This document shows positions 8,242 to 16,663 of a stretch of DNA of 33,394 nucleotides, piece by piece. This stretch comes from Halobacillus faecis (lineage in GTDB: Bacteria; Bacillota; Bacilli; Bacillales; Halobacillaceae), in contig NZ_BJYD01000030.1 in the NCBI RefSeq assembly GCF_007991335.1, positions 1 through 33,394 of the forward strand, written 5' to 3'. The notes beneath the pieces are model-generated. The model worked only from the letters and a program-made list of their open reading frames with translations. It ran no database searches and was not told the origin of the DNA. Position 1 is the first letter of the stretch, and each line of letters begins with the position of its first letter. The translations under genes and the position numbers were made by a program.

Positions 8242-8345
8242 TATCTAAACCTCCGCCTCATAACCCTCTATTGTTCGTCCTCATACTATTTGAATATAAT
8301 TTTATCAGAAAAATAATTTCTTTTACACTATTTGCCCTCTTCATC

Positions 8346-8351
8346 ATTATA
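8346..8351 (-). promoter_or_regulatory. possible SigA -10 of the rsbR operon
   Basis: A perfect TATAAT lies on the minus strand about 100 bases before rsbR. Only a 2-3/6 match to a -35 lies at the right distance, so the call is tentative. Confidence 0.35.
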
Positions 8352-8490
8352 AGAGCATCTTCCGCCTACTTACACATGAGTATCTTTCCCATACCCTTTG
8401 TAATATTACCATTCTACCTTATAAAATATCGGTGAATAAAAAAACACGCCATCATCAATACCCTCTCTATGCTCATTATAAACTACAAAA

Positions 8491-8534
8491 GCAAAAAAAA
8501 ATAAAGTTACCTTGAATAGGCAACTTTATTTTCA
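8491..8534 (-). terminator. terminator of mazF
   Basis: On the minus strand AAAATAAAGTTGCC and GGTAACTTTATTTT pair around TATTCAA, followed by a run of T. It separates the alr-mazEF unit from rsbR. Confidence 0.85.
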
Positions 8535-8553
8535 TCCACGACGTACGTTCCGA

Positions 8554-8904
8554 TTAAAAGTCGATCAAACCGAGGCTGATCTGCAAGGCTTTGTTAACCT
8601 GCTGCATCATCGGTTCGTCGAGTTGAGTAATCTTATCGGTCAAACGCTGTTTGTCAATCGTTCTGATTTGTTCCAGTAGGATCACAGAGTTTCGCTCGAA
8701 CCCGTATTTTTCTGCATTAATTTCGACATGTGTTGGAAGTTTGGCTTTTTGTATTTGCGCTGTAATCGCGGCTACGATCACGGTAGGGCTAAAACGATTA
8801 CCAATATCATTTTGAAGGACGAGTACAGGACGGACCCCGCCTTGTTCAGATCCCACAACCGGGGACAAATCAGCGAAATAAACGTCACCTCGTTTGACTA
8901 TCAC
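8554..8904 (-). CDS. mazF: MazF/NdoA mRNA interferase toxin
   Basis: This 116-aa toxin of the PemK/MazF family is nearly identical to B. subtilis NdoA over most of its length ([20 protein letters not shown]). The catalytic Arg25 and Thr48 are present. NdoA cleaves RNA at UACAU sites and is neutralised by NdoAI. Two GTG starts are possible. GTG 8913 overlaps the mazE stop but sits on the ribosome binding site. GTG 8904 has GGGGTG 8 bases upstream and gives the B. subtilis start (MIVKRGD) and length, so I chose it. Confidence 0.95.
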   Translation of the reverse strand: MIVKRGDVYFADLSPVVGSEQGGVRPVLVLQNDIGNRFSPTVIVAAITAQIQKAKLPTHVEINAEKYGFERNSVILLEQIRTIDKQRLTDKITQLDEPMMQQVNKALQISLGLIDF

Positions 8905-8909
8905 TGGCT

Positions 8910-9185
8910 TCACACCCCGCTCACTAGTTGCTCCAGGGTGTGTTCGGCCTCCTCTTCAGCTTGAAACGCTTCTGAAGCGATATTTAAATTGATTTTCGCC
9001 ATTTCCATGTAGCCTCTACGCATGGATTCTCTAATATGTCGCTGTTTCTTCTCACGCAAATACATTTTCGTTGCTTGACACATGAAATCGCTCCGATCAC
9101 TGTTATCGAGTTGAATGAAGCCATCCACTTCATTGAGTAGGTTATCCGGAATCCGGATGACAATCTCCTGCATGCTATCGGACAA
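8910..9185 (-). CDS. mazE: MazE/NdoAI antitoxin, ribbon-helix-helix
   Basis: This antitoxin of about 91 aa has an N-terminal ribbon-helix-helix region ([17 protein letters not shown]) and a C-terminal part, [14 protein letters not shown], shared with B. subtilis NdoAI and used to bind the toxin. An ATG at 9191 lies only 3 bases after GGAGG. TTG 9185 has 9 bases of spacing and gives MSDSMQE, resembling the B. subtilis N terminus, so it is preferred. The gene ends 5 bases before mazF. It lies 165 bases downstream of alr with no terminator between, so it may be read from the alr promoter. Confidence 0.92.
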   Translation of the reverse strand: MSDSMQEIVIRIPDNLLNEVDGFIQLDNSDRSDFMCQATKMYLREKKQRHIRESMRRGYMEMAKINLNIASEAFQAEEEAEHTLEQLVSGV

Positions 9186-9350
9186 AACCATACACCTCCA
9201 CCATCTTCTCTCAAAAGAAACCAGTCAATTAGTCCACTCTAATCTTATCAAACGGGAGTGTCCATTGCAAAGGAGTGTTGGAATTTTTTCGTGAATTATG
9301 AAAGCTTTTATCCTTACATCGGGAGAATTGTCCGAAAACGGGAAGTTTAC

Positions 9351-10511
9351 TCACAACAAGGAGTTTCTTACTTCTACCGTTCTCCCATCTTCTTGAAAAA
9401 CTCTCGGCACCCTTTGGCTGATCATGCAGGGTATCTCATAATTGATTGTTTCGAGATGCTCCGCTATTTCATCGGCTGAAATTTCCTGATCCCCTTGTTT
9501 ACCAATTAAGGTAACCTTTGTCCCTATAGGATATTCCTGATCCAGCCGAATCATGAATTGATCCATGCAAATTCTTCCGACAATCGGCTGACGTTTCCCG
9601 TCGACAAGGACCTCTGCACCTTGAAGTTTACGGATCCAACCATCCGCGTAACCAAGCGGTATAGTGCCGATCCACTCTTCTTTTTCTGTGGTGTAGGTAG
9701 CCCCGTAACTGATCGATTCTCCAGCCTTTATTTTTTTGACATGGATCAACCGGCTCGACAAAGAAAAAGCAGGCTTCAAGTCGATTGGTCGTTCCCTTTT
9801 GACATGGGGAGAAGGGTAAAGTCCATACATGCTGATACCAAAACGGACAAAATGATCCATCCGTTCAGGAACTCTCATACTTGTCGCACTGTTACTTGTA
9901 TGAATTTCGACATCATCTGCCCAATTCCTCTTAAAATAAGAAAACATTTCGTCCCAGCGTTCTTGTTGTTGATTAAAATACTGTGAATCTCCTTCATCGG
10001 CTGTAGCAAAATGCGTGAACAAAGCTTTCAATTGAAATTTCGGGGTTTCGGCAAGAACGGCAAGGACTTCCCCTAACTCTGAGACCGTGCGTACCCCAAT
10101 CCGCCCCATTCCTGTATCCATTTTCAAATGGAGTTTCAGAGCATTAATACCCAGGAAACCCACCGCATCCTTAAGCCAATCTTTTTGAAACACCGTCAAG
10201 GCGATATCATTCTCAGCAGCGACTGCAGCATCCTGAGGGCGTGTCCAGCCCATGACGAGGATCGGGGCCTCTATTCCTGCCCTTCTCAGTTTCAATGCTT
10301 CATCAAGGATGGCTACGGCAAGGCTCTTTGCCCCAGCTTTCAGGGCAGCTCTCGCCACTTGCACATCCCCATGTCCATAGGCATCCGCTTTGACCACTGC
10401 GCAAATCTCCGTCTCTTTCTCCAACCGTTGTTTCAATTGCTGTATATTATACTCAATCGCCGTCAGTTCAACCTCTGCGATGGAGTCTCTGTAATACGTA
10501 TCCCATGCCAC
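9351..10511 (-). CDS. alr: alanine racemase
   Basis: This 386-aa PLP-dependent fold type III racemase interconverts L- and D-alanine for peptidoglycan. The PLP lysine is in VVKADAYGHG (Lys41). The second catalytic tyrosine lies in PLGYADGW, and the conserved ICMDQFMI follows. An upstream ATG extension to 10571 is open. I chose GTG 10511 because AGAGGAG lies 8 bases before it, and because the extension would cross a good SigA promoter. Its position before mazEF and rsbR matches B. subtilis. Confidence 0.95.
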   Translation of the reverse strand: MAWDTYYRDSIAEVELTAIEYNIQQLKQRLEKETEICAVVKADAYGHGDVQVARAALKAGAKSLAVAILDEALKLRRAGIEAPILVMGWTRPQDAAVAAENDIALTVFQKDWLKDAVGFLGINALKLHLKMDTGMGRIGVRTVSELGEVLAVLAETPKFQLKALFTHFATADEGDSQYFNQQQERWDEMFSYFKRNWADDVEIHTSNSATSMRVPERMDHFVRFGISMYGLYPSPHVKRERPIDLKPAFSLSSRLIHVKKIKAGESISYGATYTTEKEEWIGTIPLGYADGWIRKLQGAEVLVDGKRQPIVGRICMDQFMIRLDQEYPIGTKVTLIGKQGDQEISADEIAEHLETINYEIPCMISQRVPRVFQEDGRTVEVRNSLL

Positions 10512-10542
10512 AATGACCGCTCCTCTCTCTCTATATCTTTTT

Positions 10543-10571
10543 ATTATTGAATGAGAAGAAGCCGGTGTCAA
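10543..10571 (-). promoter_or_regulatory. SigA promoter of alr (and probably mazEF)
   Basis: The minus strand reads TTGACA, 17 bases, then AATAAT: a perfect -35 and a 5/6 -10. The expected start point is about 25 bases before the alr GTG. Confidence 0.75.
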
Positions 10572-10690
10572 ATCTCATAAAAAAGCAAAAACATTGGATA
10601 GCGATCATGACTGACTTTTACGAAAGCAAAGACTCTCAAGAGCCTGGAGGGCGAAGCATGAGGACATCTTCCTAAAGGTGGCCCGAAGAC

Positions 10691-10718
10691 AAAAATAAAG
10701 CAGACCGTTAAGCCTGCT
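10691..10718 (-). terminator. terminator of the ydcC-like gene
   Basis: On the minus strand AGCAGGC and GTCTGCT form a 7-bp stem (one G-U pair) with a 6-base loop, followed by TTATTTTTG. It fits the end of the acpS-nnr-ydcC unit. Confidence 0.6.
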
Positions 10719-10728
10719 CCTTCCAATT

Positions 10729-11751
10729 TTATTTCACCATCGCAGCCGTGTTGATTGAGCTTGCGACAGCGACCATTTCATCTTGCGTCAATTCATTGCT
10801 CGCGAGCTGGTAGGTCGTGCCGTTATGGTTCCATTCCAAGCGATTGTGTTCAAAGGCTGCAAAAACGCCATCCCAAAGCTGGACTGGTTCACCATTGACC
10901 TGGACAGAGTATTGAGCACTTGCCGCTTGAACTTCCGCTTTTTCCTGGACCAATGTGAAGTCTTTATCCCCGGCATAGGTCATAATGAATCGTTTTCCAT
11001 CTTCTGTTTTCACTTCACGCTCGTCTGCAAGTTCAGCACCGAACGTCTCTTGTGGGTAAAGAACCTCCTCCAGCTCTTCCCCTTCCATGTTTGCAACAGG
11101 GGCTTCTGTAGGCGCCATAGCCATATTCTTATCGACATCAAAATCTTCCTTCTTCATCGAATCGTCTTTCGAGAAGTTCGCGAATTGAACTTCTACAAGA
11201 GAATTCATGTCCTGATCGAATACTTTCACCATGACAGGGTGGTACGTCTTCTTATCAAAATAGATTTCTTGGAACGGCAAGGTTTTGTTATTCTGATAGT
11301 TTGTCTTCGTCTTGAACACAAAGTAGTTTTCGGAAGCATTGAACTCTGCATCCGGATCCGCTTTGATATCATTCAGCAGTGAAGCATAAAGATAAGGCTG
11401 GCTTGTATTTTGAGGCCACTCACTTTGAAACTTGAAGCTCTTGTTCAAAGCAGGCGTCAAGACATACACGCCGCTGTCATTTTTCAAAATGATCTGGCTG
11501 CCTTTTTCATCTTGATCATTTTGAAGCTTCACGCGGTAAAAGTCATCCTTTTTATGCCACACTTGAATGTTGTATTTCTGTTCTTCTTTCCCTGTACGCA
11601 TCTTCATATTCGCTTCGGTCTTATATCCAGCCATTTCTTCCGACTGTTTTTCGAGCTTTTTGACGACATCTTCTTTTGACTGTGAGCCACAAGCTGTCAA
11701 AGCACCTAAGACGAACAGGCTGAACAACAGGATCAGAAAACGTCTTTGCAT
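10729..11751 (-). CDS. YdcC-like lipoprotein with LolA-type domain
   Basis: This 340-aa protein has a lipoprotein signal peptide (hydrophobic core then LTAC, lipidated Cys near residue 21) and a following LolA/LppX-like region. That region is rich in beta-strand patterns such as QEIYFDKKTYHPVMVKVFDQD. B. subtilis YdcC occupies the same place between acpS and alr; as I recall it is a mother-cell sporulation gene. Related GerS proteins matter for clostridial germination. The lipoprotein is anchored on the outer face of the membrane. A TTG at 11760 abuts the ribosome binding site, so ATG 11751 (AAAGGAG, 9 bases) is preferred. The exact function is unknown. Confidence 0.85.
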   Translation of the reverse strand: MQRRFLILLFSLFVLGALTACGSQSKEDVVKKLEKQSEEMAGYKTEANMKMRTGKEEQKYNIQVWHKKDDFYRVKLQNDQDEKGSQIILKNDSGVYVLTPALNKSFKFQSEWPQNTSQPYLYASLLNDIKADPDAEFNASENYFVFKTKTNYQNNKTLPFQEIYFDKKTYHPVMVKVFDQDMNSLVEVQFANFSKDDSMKKEDFDVDKNMAMAPTEAPVANMEGEELEEVLYPQETFGAELADEREVKTEDGKRFIMTYAGDKDFTLVQEKAEVQAASAQYSVQVNGEPVQLWDGVFAAFEHNRLEWNHNGTTYQLASNELTQDEMVAVASSINTAAMVK

Positions 11752-11804
11752 AAGACTCAACTCCTTTGTCTCTACTTAAGGACAAAGGGAACGTATGATA
11801 TGGA

Positions 11805-13304
11805 TCAAGAAGAAAATGTACGGAACGTCCGGGATAAACCTTCAATGACGTCAGAGGCGAGTAGGTCAATTTTCGCATGTTCATCCTGCACGAGTAAATC
11901 AGCTGTCGACCCATGAAGGAAACAACCATTACTTAAGGCATTCATCACATCTTCTCCCTGCATCATCATGCTGAGCAGAATACCGGAAAGAACATCACCA
12001 CTTCCACCTTTAGCGAGGCCTGCATTGCCTGAGATGTTCACCCGCTGTTCCCCATCGGGACCTGTAATAATCGTCGAAGGTCCTTTCAGGACGAGGTACA
12101 CCCCGTGCTTTTCAGCAAACTCTTTGGAATGGGAAAAAGGAGAATTCAAGATCTCTTTAATGGAAAGGCCCGACAAGTGGGCGAACTCACCTGGGTGAGG
12201 CGTTAAAACGGTCGGAGCTTCCCTCTTTTCCAACTCTTGAAGGAAACCTTTTATAAGATACAACCCGTCGGCATCCACCAGTAATGGGGTTTCTTTTTCA
12301 TGGACCAACTGCTCCACCACCGTTACCATCACAGAAGTGCGGCCCAATCCCATACCAACAGCAATCCCATCGTACCCCTCAAGAACCGGGACTTGTCCTC
12401 CATCTTTCCCTTCTACAAAAGTTGCTTCCTGCACATACGGAGAAATCGATGGAATAGCTTCAGGATCCGTGGATACCGCAATCAACCCCGCACCGCTCCG
12501 TAAAGCGGCCCTCGCCGTCATAGCGACTGAACCGGGCATTAAACGGGACCCTCCGATGATCAAGCCTTTTCCATGCGACCCTTTATGCGAATGTGCATCT
12601 CTTTCAGGCAAGGTCCTTTTGACATCAGCTGCACCCCAAAGCCTTCTTCGGTGATCCGGAAGTAGCTGGGGTGGGAGTCCGATTTCCACGACCGACCATT
12701 CGCCATAGTATGGCCGAGTGCTTTGCAAAAAGACACTCTGCTTCGGAGCATCGATGATCGAGGTGTAATGCGCTTGAAATGCCTCAAAATCTTCTTCTCC
12801 TTCATCTGCCGGCACACCCGAAGGCAGGTCGACCGAAAGCCTTACGAATGATTTCTCGTTACAGAGACGAACAATCTCTGCGTAGGGCTCTTTCAGCCGC
12901 CCTTTCACTCCGATCCCGAGCATCGCATCGATGCATACATCTGCACAACCTAGAGAAGTATTCAAGTCTTCCGAACTCTTCAATAGTCTGTACGGGTGAC
13001 CAGAAGCTTGGAATATCTTCTTGTGTGCTTCTGCATCTCCAGTGATCTTTGTGTCCGGAACGACTTGCCAAGCTTCCACATCGTATCCAAGGTTCAACAA
13101 CGTCCTGGCAATGACGAAACCATCGCCGCCATTATTACCAGCACCTATCAGGACGACAATCGCATGCTCTTTTTGAATGTGGCGGAGTAAGTCATACGTA
13201 ACCGCTCTACCAGCATTCTCCATGAGCAACTTCCCATCTAGTCCAGCAGCTTCCATGGCCACTCGATCCCGTTCGTACATTTCTTGTGCGGTAACAATAT
13301 CCAA
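11805..13304 (-). CDS. nnr: bifunctional NAD(P)H-hydrate epimerase / ADP-dependent dehydratase
   Basis: This 499-aa fusion repairs hydrated NAD(P)H. The N-terminal YjeF_N epimerase domain (about 1-215) has LMENAGRAV and GNNGGDGF. The C-terminal ribokinase-like dehydratase domain (about 220-499) has GKGLIIGGS, LTPHPGEF and the catalytic NAGLAKGGSGDVLSG. Upstream in-frame starts exist to 13343, but GGAGG is placed 7 bases before TTG 13304. That start yields the usual N terminus (M)DIVTAQEMYERD. It lies 72 bases after acpS and 53 bases before the YdcC-like gene, so one operon is likely. Confidence 0.94.
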   Translation of the reverse strand: MDIVTAQEMYERDRVAMEAAGLDGKLLMENAGRAVTYDLLRHIQKEHAIVVLIGAGNNGGDGFVIARTLLNLGYDVEAWQVVPDTKITGDAEAHKKIFQASGHPYRLLKSSEDLNTSLGCADVCIDAMLGIGVKGRLKEPYAEIVRLCNEKSFVRLSVDLPSGVPADEGEEDFEAFQAHYTSIIDAPKQSVFLQSTRPYYGEWSVVEIGLPPQLLPDHRRRLWGAADVKRTLPERDAHSHKGSHGKGLIIGGSRLMPGSVAMTARAALRSGAGLIAVSTDPEAIPSISPYVQEATFVEGKDGGQVPVLEGYDGIAVGMGLGRTSVMVTVVEQLVHEKETPLLVDADGLYLIKGFLQELEKREAPTVLTPHPGEFAHLSGLSIKEILNSPFSHSKEFAEKHGVYLVLKGPSTIITGPDGEQRVNISGNAGLAKGGSGDVLSGILLSMMMQGEDVMNALSNGCFLHGSTADLLVQDEHAKIDLLASDVIEGLSRTFRTFSS

Positions 13305-13376
13305 TTCGTTCCCTCCTACCCGCATTACAATGTTATGAGACAACCTATGTAATTATGTCTGCTCTCCTATACCTCC

Positions 13377-13739
13377 CTAGCACTCTTCCAAAACCACCTG
13401 AGCAATCGCATGCTCTGAACTATGACTGATGGACACCCACACGTGATAGCGGTCATAACCTTTCACCTTCATCATAGGAGCCCCTGTCGTTTCATTTGAT
13501 AAAATTTCCACGTCATGAAAGCCCAGCTTGCCGATCCCCGTACCTGTTGCTTTAGCAAAAGCCTCTTTCGCTGCAAATCTGCCCGCCAGGTATTCCACTT
13601 TTCTTTTTTCATTTAACGTTTCGTAGCGAAGATGTTCCTCTTCAGTCAGTATTCGTTGAACAAAGCGTTCTCTTCGCTTTATACTTTGTTTAATACGATC
13701 CAATTCAATAATATCCACACCGATGCCTTTAATCACCAT
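13377..13739 (-). CDS. acpS: holo-[acyl-carrier-protein] synthase
   Basis: This 120-aa AcpS-type phosphopantetheinyl transferase moves 4'-phosphopantetheine from CoA to the serine of acyl carrier protein. The metal-binding residues are present: Asp9 in GIGVDIIEL and Glu59 in GRFAAKEAFAKA. The C-terminal WVSISHSSEHAIAQVVLE motif is also there. The ATG has AAGGAAG upstream. It is the first minus-strand gene of the acpS-nnr-ydcC group and is divergent from the rhomboid gene. Confidence 0.95.
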   Translation of the reverse strand: MVIKGIGVDIIELDRIKQSIKRRERFVQRILTEEEHLRYETLNEKRKVEYLAGRFAAKEAFAKATGTGIGKLGFHDVEILSNETTGAPMMKVKGYDRYHVWVSISHSSEHAIAQVVLEEC

Positions 13740-13953
13740 TCATCTTCCTTTTCATTAACAATCTATGAACAGTATACCCGAATCTTTTCTCGGTAAAAAA
13801 GAATACGAGGGAACAGCAGGGATTACATTATAATAGGAGTTCCATGAACCACCCTTAACCAGAAGAGCACATGAGAGTATGTAGCGGAGATGAATGGGTT
13901 CAGGAAGCGACTCACATCCACCTTAATCTTGCACGTAAAAAAGGAGATTAGTC

Positions 13954-14721
13954 ATGTTTGTACGAACGGAGAGTTTCAAAGAATTTATACGGTTTTATCC
14001 GATTGTTTCATTTCTTGTCGGGCTTCATTTCGCCTTATGGCTGTTGATGGATTTTCTTCAGCTGGGTTTTGCCGTTGATTTGAAGGAATGGGGCATTGGA
14101 ATGAATGCTCTGATTTTAAACGGCGAGTATTGGCGCCTCGTCACACCCATTTTCTTACACGGGGATTTCACCCACGCCCTGTTCAACTCCTTTTCCCTCG
14201 TCCTCTTCGGACCAGCCCTTGAGCAGATGTTAGGAAAAGGAAAGTTTGTTGTGATGTATTTATTTGCAGGGATTGCCGGCAACCTCGGCACGTTTATCGT
14301 TAATCCGGATGCCTATTATTGGCACCTCGGAGCCTCAGGAGCCATCTTCGGTATTTTCGGAGTATATCTATTTATGGTTATGAACCGGAAGCATTTGATT
14401 GATACAGCCAACTCACAAATCATCCTTGCCATTTTTGCGATCGGCTTATTTATGACGTTCGCCCGGCCAAACATCAATATATTCGGTCACTTGTTCGGAC
14501 TGATTGGTGGGTTCGCCATTGCACCCGTTATCTTGAAAAATGCCCGCCGCTTTTCTTTATGGCAAGTCCGCACCCGTCATTCTCGTTCAGACAGTGATGA
14601 CATTTCTTTCGATCCAAATCGTTGGCAGAAAAGAAAATATGGACGCAAGAGCACAGGGAAGTACATTCTATGGGGAATCATTATCTTCCTTGCCTTGTTC
14701 GCCCTCGTAAACCGCATGTAA
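13954..14721 (+). CDS. rhomboid family intramembrane serine protease
   Basis: This 255-aa polytopic membrane protein has the rhomboid core. WRLVTPIFLHGDFTHALFN includes the conserved WR and His74/Asn78. The catalytic serine is Ser128 in GASGAIFG and the catalytic histidine is His179 in NIFGHLFGLIGG. About six core membrane segments are followed by a basic cytosolic linker (about 195-235) and one extra C-terminal membrane helix. B. subtilis YdcA occupies the same site beside acpS but, as I recall, is about 199 aa; the extra linker and helix explain the difference. AAGGAG lies 8 bases before the ATG. The substrate is unknown. Confidence 0.93.
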   Translation: MFVRTESFKEFIRFYPIVSFLVGLHFALWLLMDFLQLGFAVDLKEWGIGMNALILNGEYWRLVTPIFLHGDFTHALFNSFSLVLFGPALEQMLGKGKFVVMYLFAGIAGNLGTFIVNPDAYYWHLGASGAIFGIFGVYLFMVMNRKHLIDTANSQIILAIFAIGLFMTFARPNINIFGHLFGLIGGFAIAPVILKNARRFSLWQVRTRHSRSDSDDISFDPNRWQKRKYGRKSTGKYILWGIIIFLALFALVNRM

Positions 14722-14756
14722 AGACTTCACCCTTCGGGGGTGGAGTCTTTTTTTCT
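14722..14756 (+). terminator. terminator of the rhomboid gene
   Basis: AGACTTCACCC and GGGTGGAGTCT form an 11-base stem around a short TTCG-containing loop, followed by eight T. It starts right after the stop codon. Confidence 0.93.
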
Positions 14757-14760
14757 GCTA

Positions 14761-14875
14761 GTAAAAACACTAAACGCACCGATAAATTCACTACGTCCAC
14801 TGATGAAAGTTTGAAAGTCACTGATAAATACTTAAAACACCGATAAAAGCGTAAAACCTACTGATAAATGACCGA
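14761..14875. repeat. degenerate 21-nt tandem repeat with CACTGATAAA core
   Basis: The core GAT(A/G)AA, usually preceded by CACC, CACT or TACT, occurs at 14781, 14802, 14823, 14842 and 14863. Spacings are 21, 21, 19 and 21 bases. A weaker unit may start near 14761. The array lies between two convergent terminators, so it is probably outside both transcripts. I see no ORF or CRISPR-like exact repeats. Confidence 0.7.
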
Positions 14876-14907
14876 GCCGTTGTACACATCAATGACTATC
14901 AACACTC

Positions 14908-14951
14908 CAAAAAAAAAAAAGATCAGCCCTCATACAGAGGACTGATCTTTT
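14908..14951 (-). terminator. terminator of cshA
   Basis: On the minus strand AAAAGATCAGTCCTC and GAGGGCTGATCTTTT form a long stem around TGTAT, followed by an uninterrupted T run. Confidence 0.93.
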
Positions 14952-14964
14952 CAATAACCTTTTA

Positions 14965-16443
14965 TTAGCTACGGCCTTTACTTTGGTAATTGCCGCGCTT
15001 GCTTCCGCCTTTGCCGCTGAAGTTGCGGTTGCGGGATTTATTCTTGTTGTTGAAGTTGCGCTTACCGCCTCCACCTTTGCGGTAGCCACCTTTTTTCTTA
15101 CTCTTGTCACGCTGAGCATTTTTCACGCTGATTGGCTGAACATGAGACAAACGAACAGGTACTTCGCTGCGCTCTTTTGTCATCATTTTCAGTGCTGCTG
15201 CTACAAGGTCTGTAGACTCATACTGTTCAAGCAGTTCATTCGCTGCCTGCTTGTAGTTCTTAAGATCATTGTTCGTGATCGTTTCAGCAAGCTTCTCAAC
15301 CGCTACTTTTTGCTGACCGCGCGCTGCTTCTTCAGAAGAAGGGACTTTCAATCGTTCCACTTTCTTCTTCGTGATTTTCTCGATCAAGTGAAGTTGATCT
15401 TTTTCACGTGGAGTGACGAAGGAAATGGACTTCCCTTTACGGCCGGCACGTCCTGTACGACCGATACGGTGAACATAGCTCTCCGGATCCTGCGGGATAT
15501 CAAAGTTATACACGTGAGAAACATCAGAGATATCCAATCCACGTGCCGCAACGTCTGTTGCAACAAGGATCTCGATGCGACCACGCTTGAACTTGTTCAA
15601 TGTGGACATACGCTTCCCTTGTGTCAAGTCACCGTGAATTCCTTCTGCACTGAAACCGCGTGCTTGAAGCCCGTCAGCTACTTCATCAACACGACGCTTC
15701 GTACGACCGAAAACGATCGCTAGGGCAGGATCGTGGATATCAAGAAGACGTGTCAGTGTATCGAATTTGTGTTTCTCAGGAATTTCAACGAAGAACTGCT
15801 CGATGTTTTCCACCGTCATTTCTTTCGCTTTCACTTTTACTTCTTCCGGGTTGTTCATCAATGTCGTTGCAATGTCGCGGATTTCTTTCGGCATCGTTGC
15901 AGAGAAAAGCAGCGTTTGTCGCTCTTCCGGCAATGCTTTCAAGATATCACGGATATCATCGATGAAGCCCATGTTCAGCATTTCATCCGCTTCATCAAGG
16001 ACTGCTGTGTGAACTTCTTCCAACTTGATCGTTTTACGACGGATGTGGTCAAGAAGACGTCCTGGTGTTGCTACGACGATGTGGTTGTTTTTCAGGGCAC
16101 GGATTTGGCGCTCCATGTTTGACCCTCCATAAATTGGAAGGACACGAATACCTTTTCCTTTACCTAGACGGTTCAGCTCTTCTGCTACTTGAATAGCCAG
16201 TTCCCTTGTCGGGGCGATGACAAGTCCTTGAACGGCTTTCACTTGTTTGTTGATTTTTTCGAGCATCGGAATACCGAATGCAGCCGTTTTTCCCGTACCT
16301 GTCTGAGCTTGACCAATGACATCTTTCCCTTCTAGTCCTAGAGGGATCGTTTGTTCTTGTATTGGTGTTGTTTCTTCAAAACCCATAACGTCTAATGATT
16401 TTAGGATAGGTTTTGATAATCCTAGTGATTGAAATGTTGTCAC
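14965..16443 (-). CDS. cshA: DEAD-box ATP-dependent RNA helicase CshA
   Basis: This 492-aa protein has all helicase motifs: Q motif ([10 protein letters not shown]), [37 protein letters not shown] and [11 protein letters not shown]. The C-terminal tail (about 440-492) is basic and rich in Gly, Arg, Asn and Lys, as in CshA. CshA unwinds RNA in mRNA decay with the degradosome, in ribosome assembly and in the cold. The GTG start has AAAGGAG about 12 bases upstream, slightly long. A competing ATG just after the ribosome binding site gives only MKLL and a stop overlapping the GTG. The long leader contains a terminator hairpin. Confidence 0.95.
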   Translation of the reverse strand: MTTFQSLGLSKPILKSLDVMGFEETTPIQEQTIPLGLEGKDVIGQAQTGTGKTAAFGIPMLEKINKQVKAVQGLVIAPTRELAIQVAEELNRLGKGKGIRVLPIYGGSNMERQIRALKNNHIVVATPGRLLDHIRRKTIKLEEVHTAVLDEADEMLNMGFIDDIRDILKALPEERQTLLFSATMPKEIRDIATTLMNNPEEVKVKAKEMTVENIEQFFVEIPEKHKFDTLTRLLDIHDPALAIVFGRTKRRVDEVADGLQARGFSAEGIHGDLTQGKRMSTLNKFKRGRIEILVATDVAARGLDISDVSHVYNFDIPQDPESYVHRIGRTGRAGRKGKSISFVTPREKDQLHLIEKITKKKVERLKVPSSEEAARGQQKVAVEKLAETITNNDLKNYKQAANELLEQYESTDLVAAALKMMTKERSEVPVRLSHVQPISVKNAQRDKSKKKGGYRKGGGGKRNFNNKNKSRNRNFSGKGGSKRGNYQSKGRS

Positions 16444-16491
16444 AGTAATTTCATACTCCTTTATTGTTTAAATCTTCTACCTATATACATG

Positions 16492-16529
16492 TAAAAAAAG
16501 CCTTCTGCCACAGGAAACGGGAGAGGCTT
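16492..16529 (-). terminator. terminator-like hairpin in the cshA leader
   Basis: On the minus strand AAGCCTCTCCC and GGCAGAAGGCTT pair around GTTTCCTGT, followed by seven T. It lies between the cshA promoter and the cshA start, not after any gene, so it may be an attenuator. Confidence 0.65.
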
Positions 16530-16581
16530 CTCTGGTATCTGCCTGATAGATTCATTCATCATAACACATATAACATAGTTA

Positions 16582-16610
16582 ATTCTACACATTTCGGCTA
16601 TGCTTTTCAA
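16582..16610 (-). promoter_or_regulatory. SigA promoter of cshA
   Basis: The minus strand reads TTGAAA, 17 bases, then TAGAAT, each hexamer 5/6. The predicted start near 16575 gives a leader of about 130 bases. Confidence 0.7.
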
Positions 16611-16619
16611 ACGTAATAA

Positions 16620-16628
16620 TGATAAAAT
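16620..16628 (+). promoter_or_regulatory. possible extended -10 promoter of the EamA gene
   Basis: The plus strand reads TGATAAAAT, an extended -10 with a 5/6 hexamer, about 35 bases before the start codon. No strong -35 was found. It diverges from the cshA promoter. Confidence 0.4.
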
Positions 16629-16663
16629 GAGGAAAAACTGACGTATACCAGAGGAGGGCTCGC

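Larger units (their letters stand above)
8242..8553. other. intergenic interval between mazF and rsbR
   Basis: These 312 bases are AT-rich. They contain the mazF terminator (8491-8534) and, on the minus strand, a perfect TATAAT (8346-8351) about 100 bases before rsbR. That fits a SigA promoter for the upstream part of the stress operon, although the -35 is weak. GGGTAT also occurs but lacks a GTTT partner. No ORF with a ribosome binding site was seen. Confidence 0.6.

Noticed and set aside
13871-13951. 26-codon ORF ending just before the rhomboid start
   Set aside because: The stop is two bases before the rhomboid ATG, which could mean coupling, but its own ribosome binding site is weak and its peptide is unremarkable. 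It is worth a conservation check only.
14761-14875. possible CRISPR array
   Set aside because: The units are degenerate, the period is only about 21 bases, and there are no unique spacers and no cas genes.
14983-15723. 246-codon open frame opposite cshA
   Set aside because: It is antisense to strongly conserved helicase codons, and the Cys/Phe/Arg-rich translation is typical of antisense frames.
16444-16460. MKLL mini-ORF before cshA
   Set aside because: Its ATG is one base after the ribosome binding site and it has four codons. It may affect cshA initiation, but there is no evidence that it is a gene.
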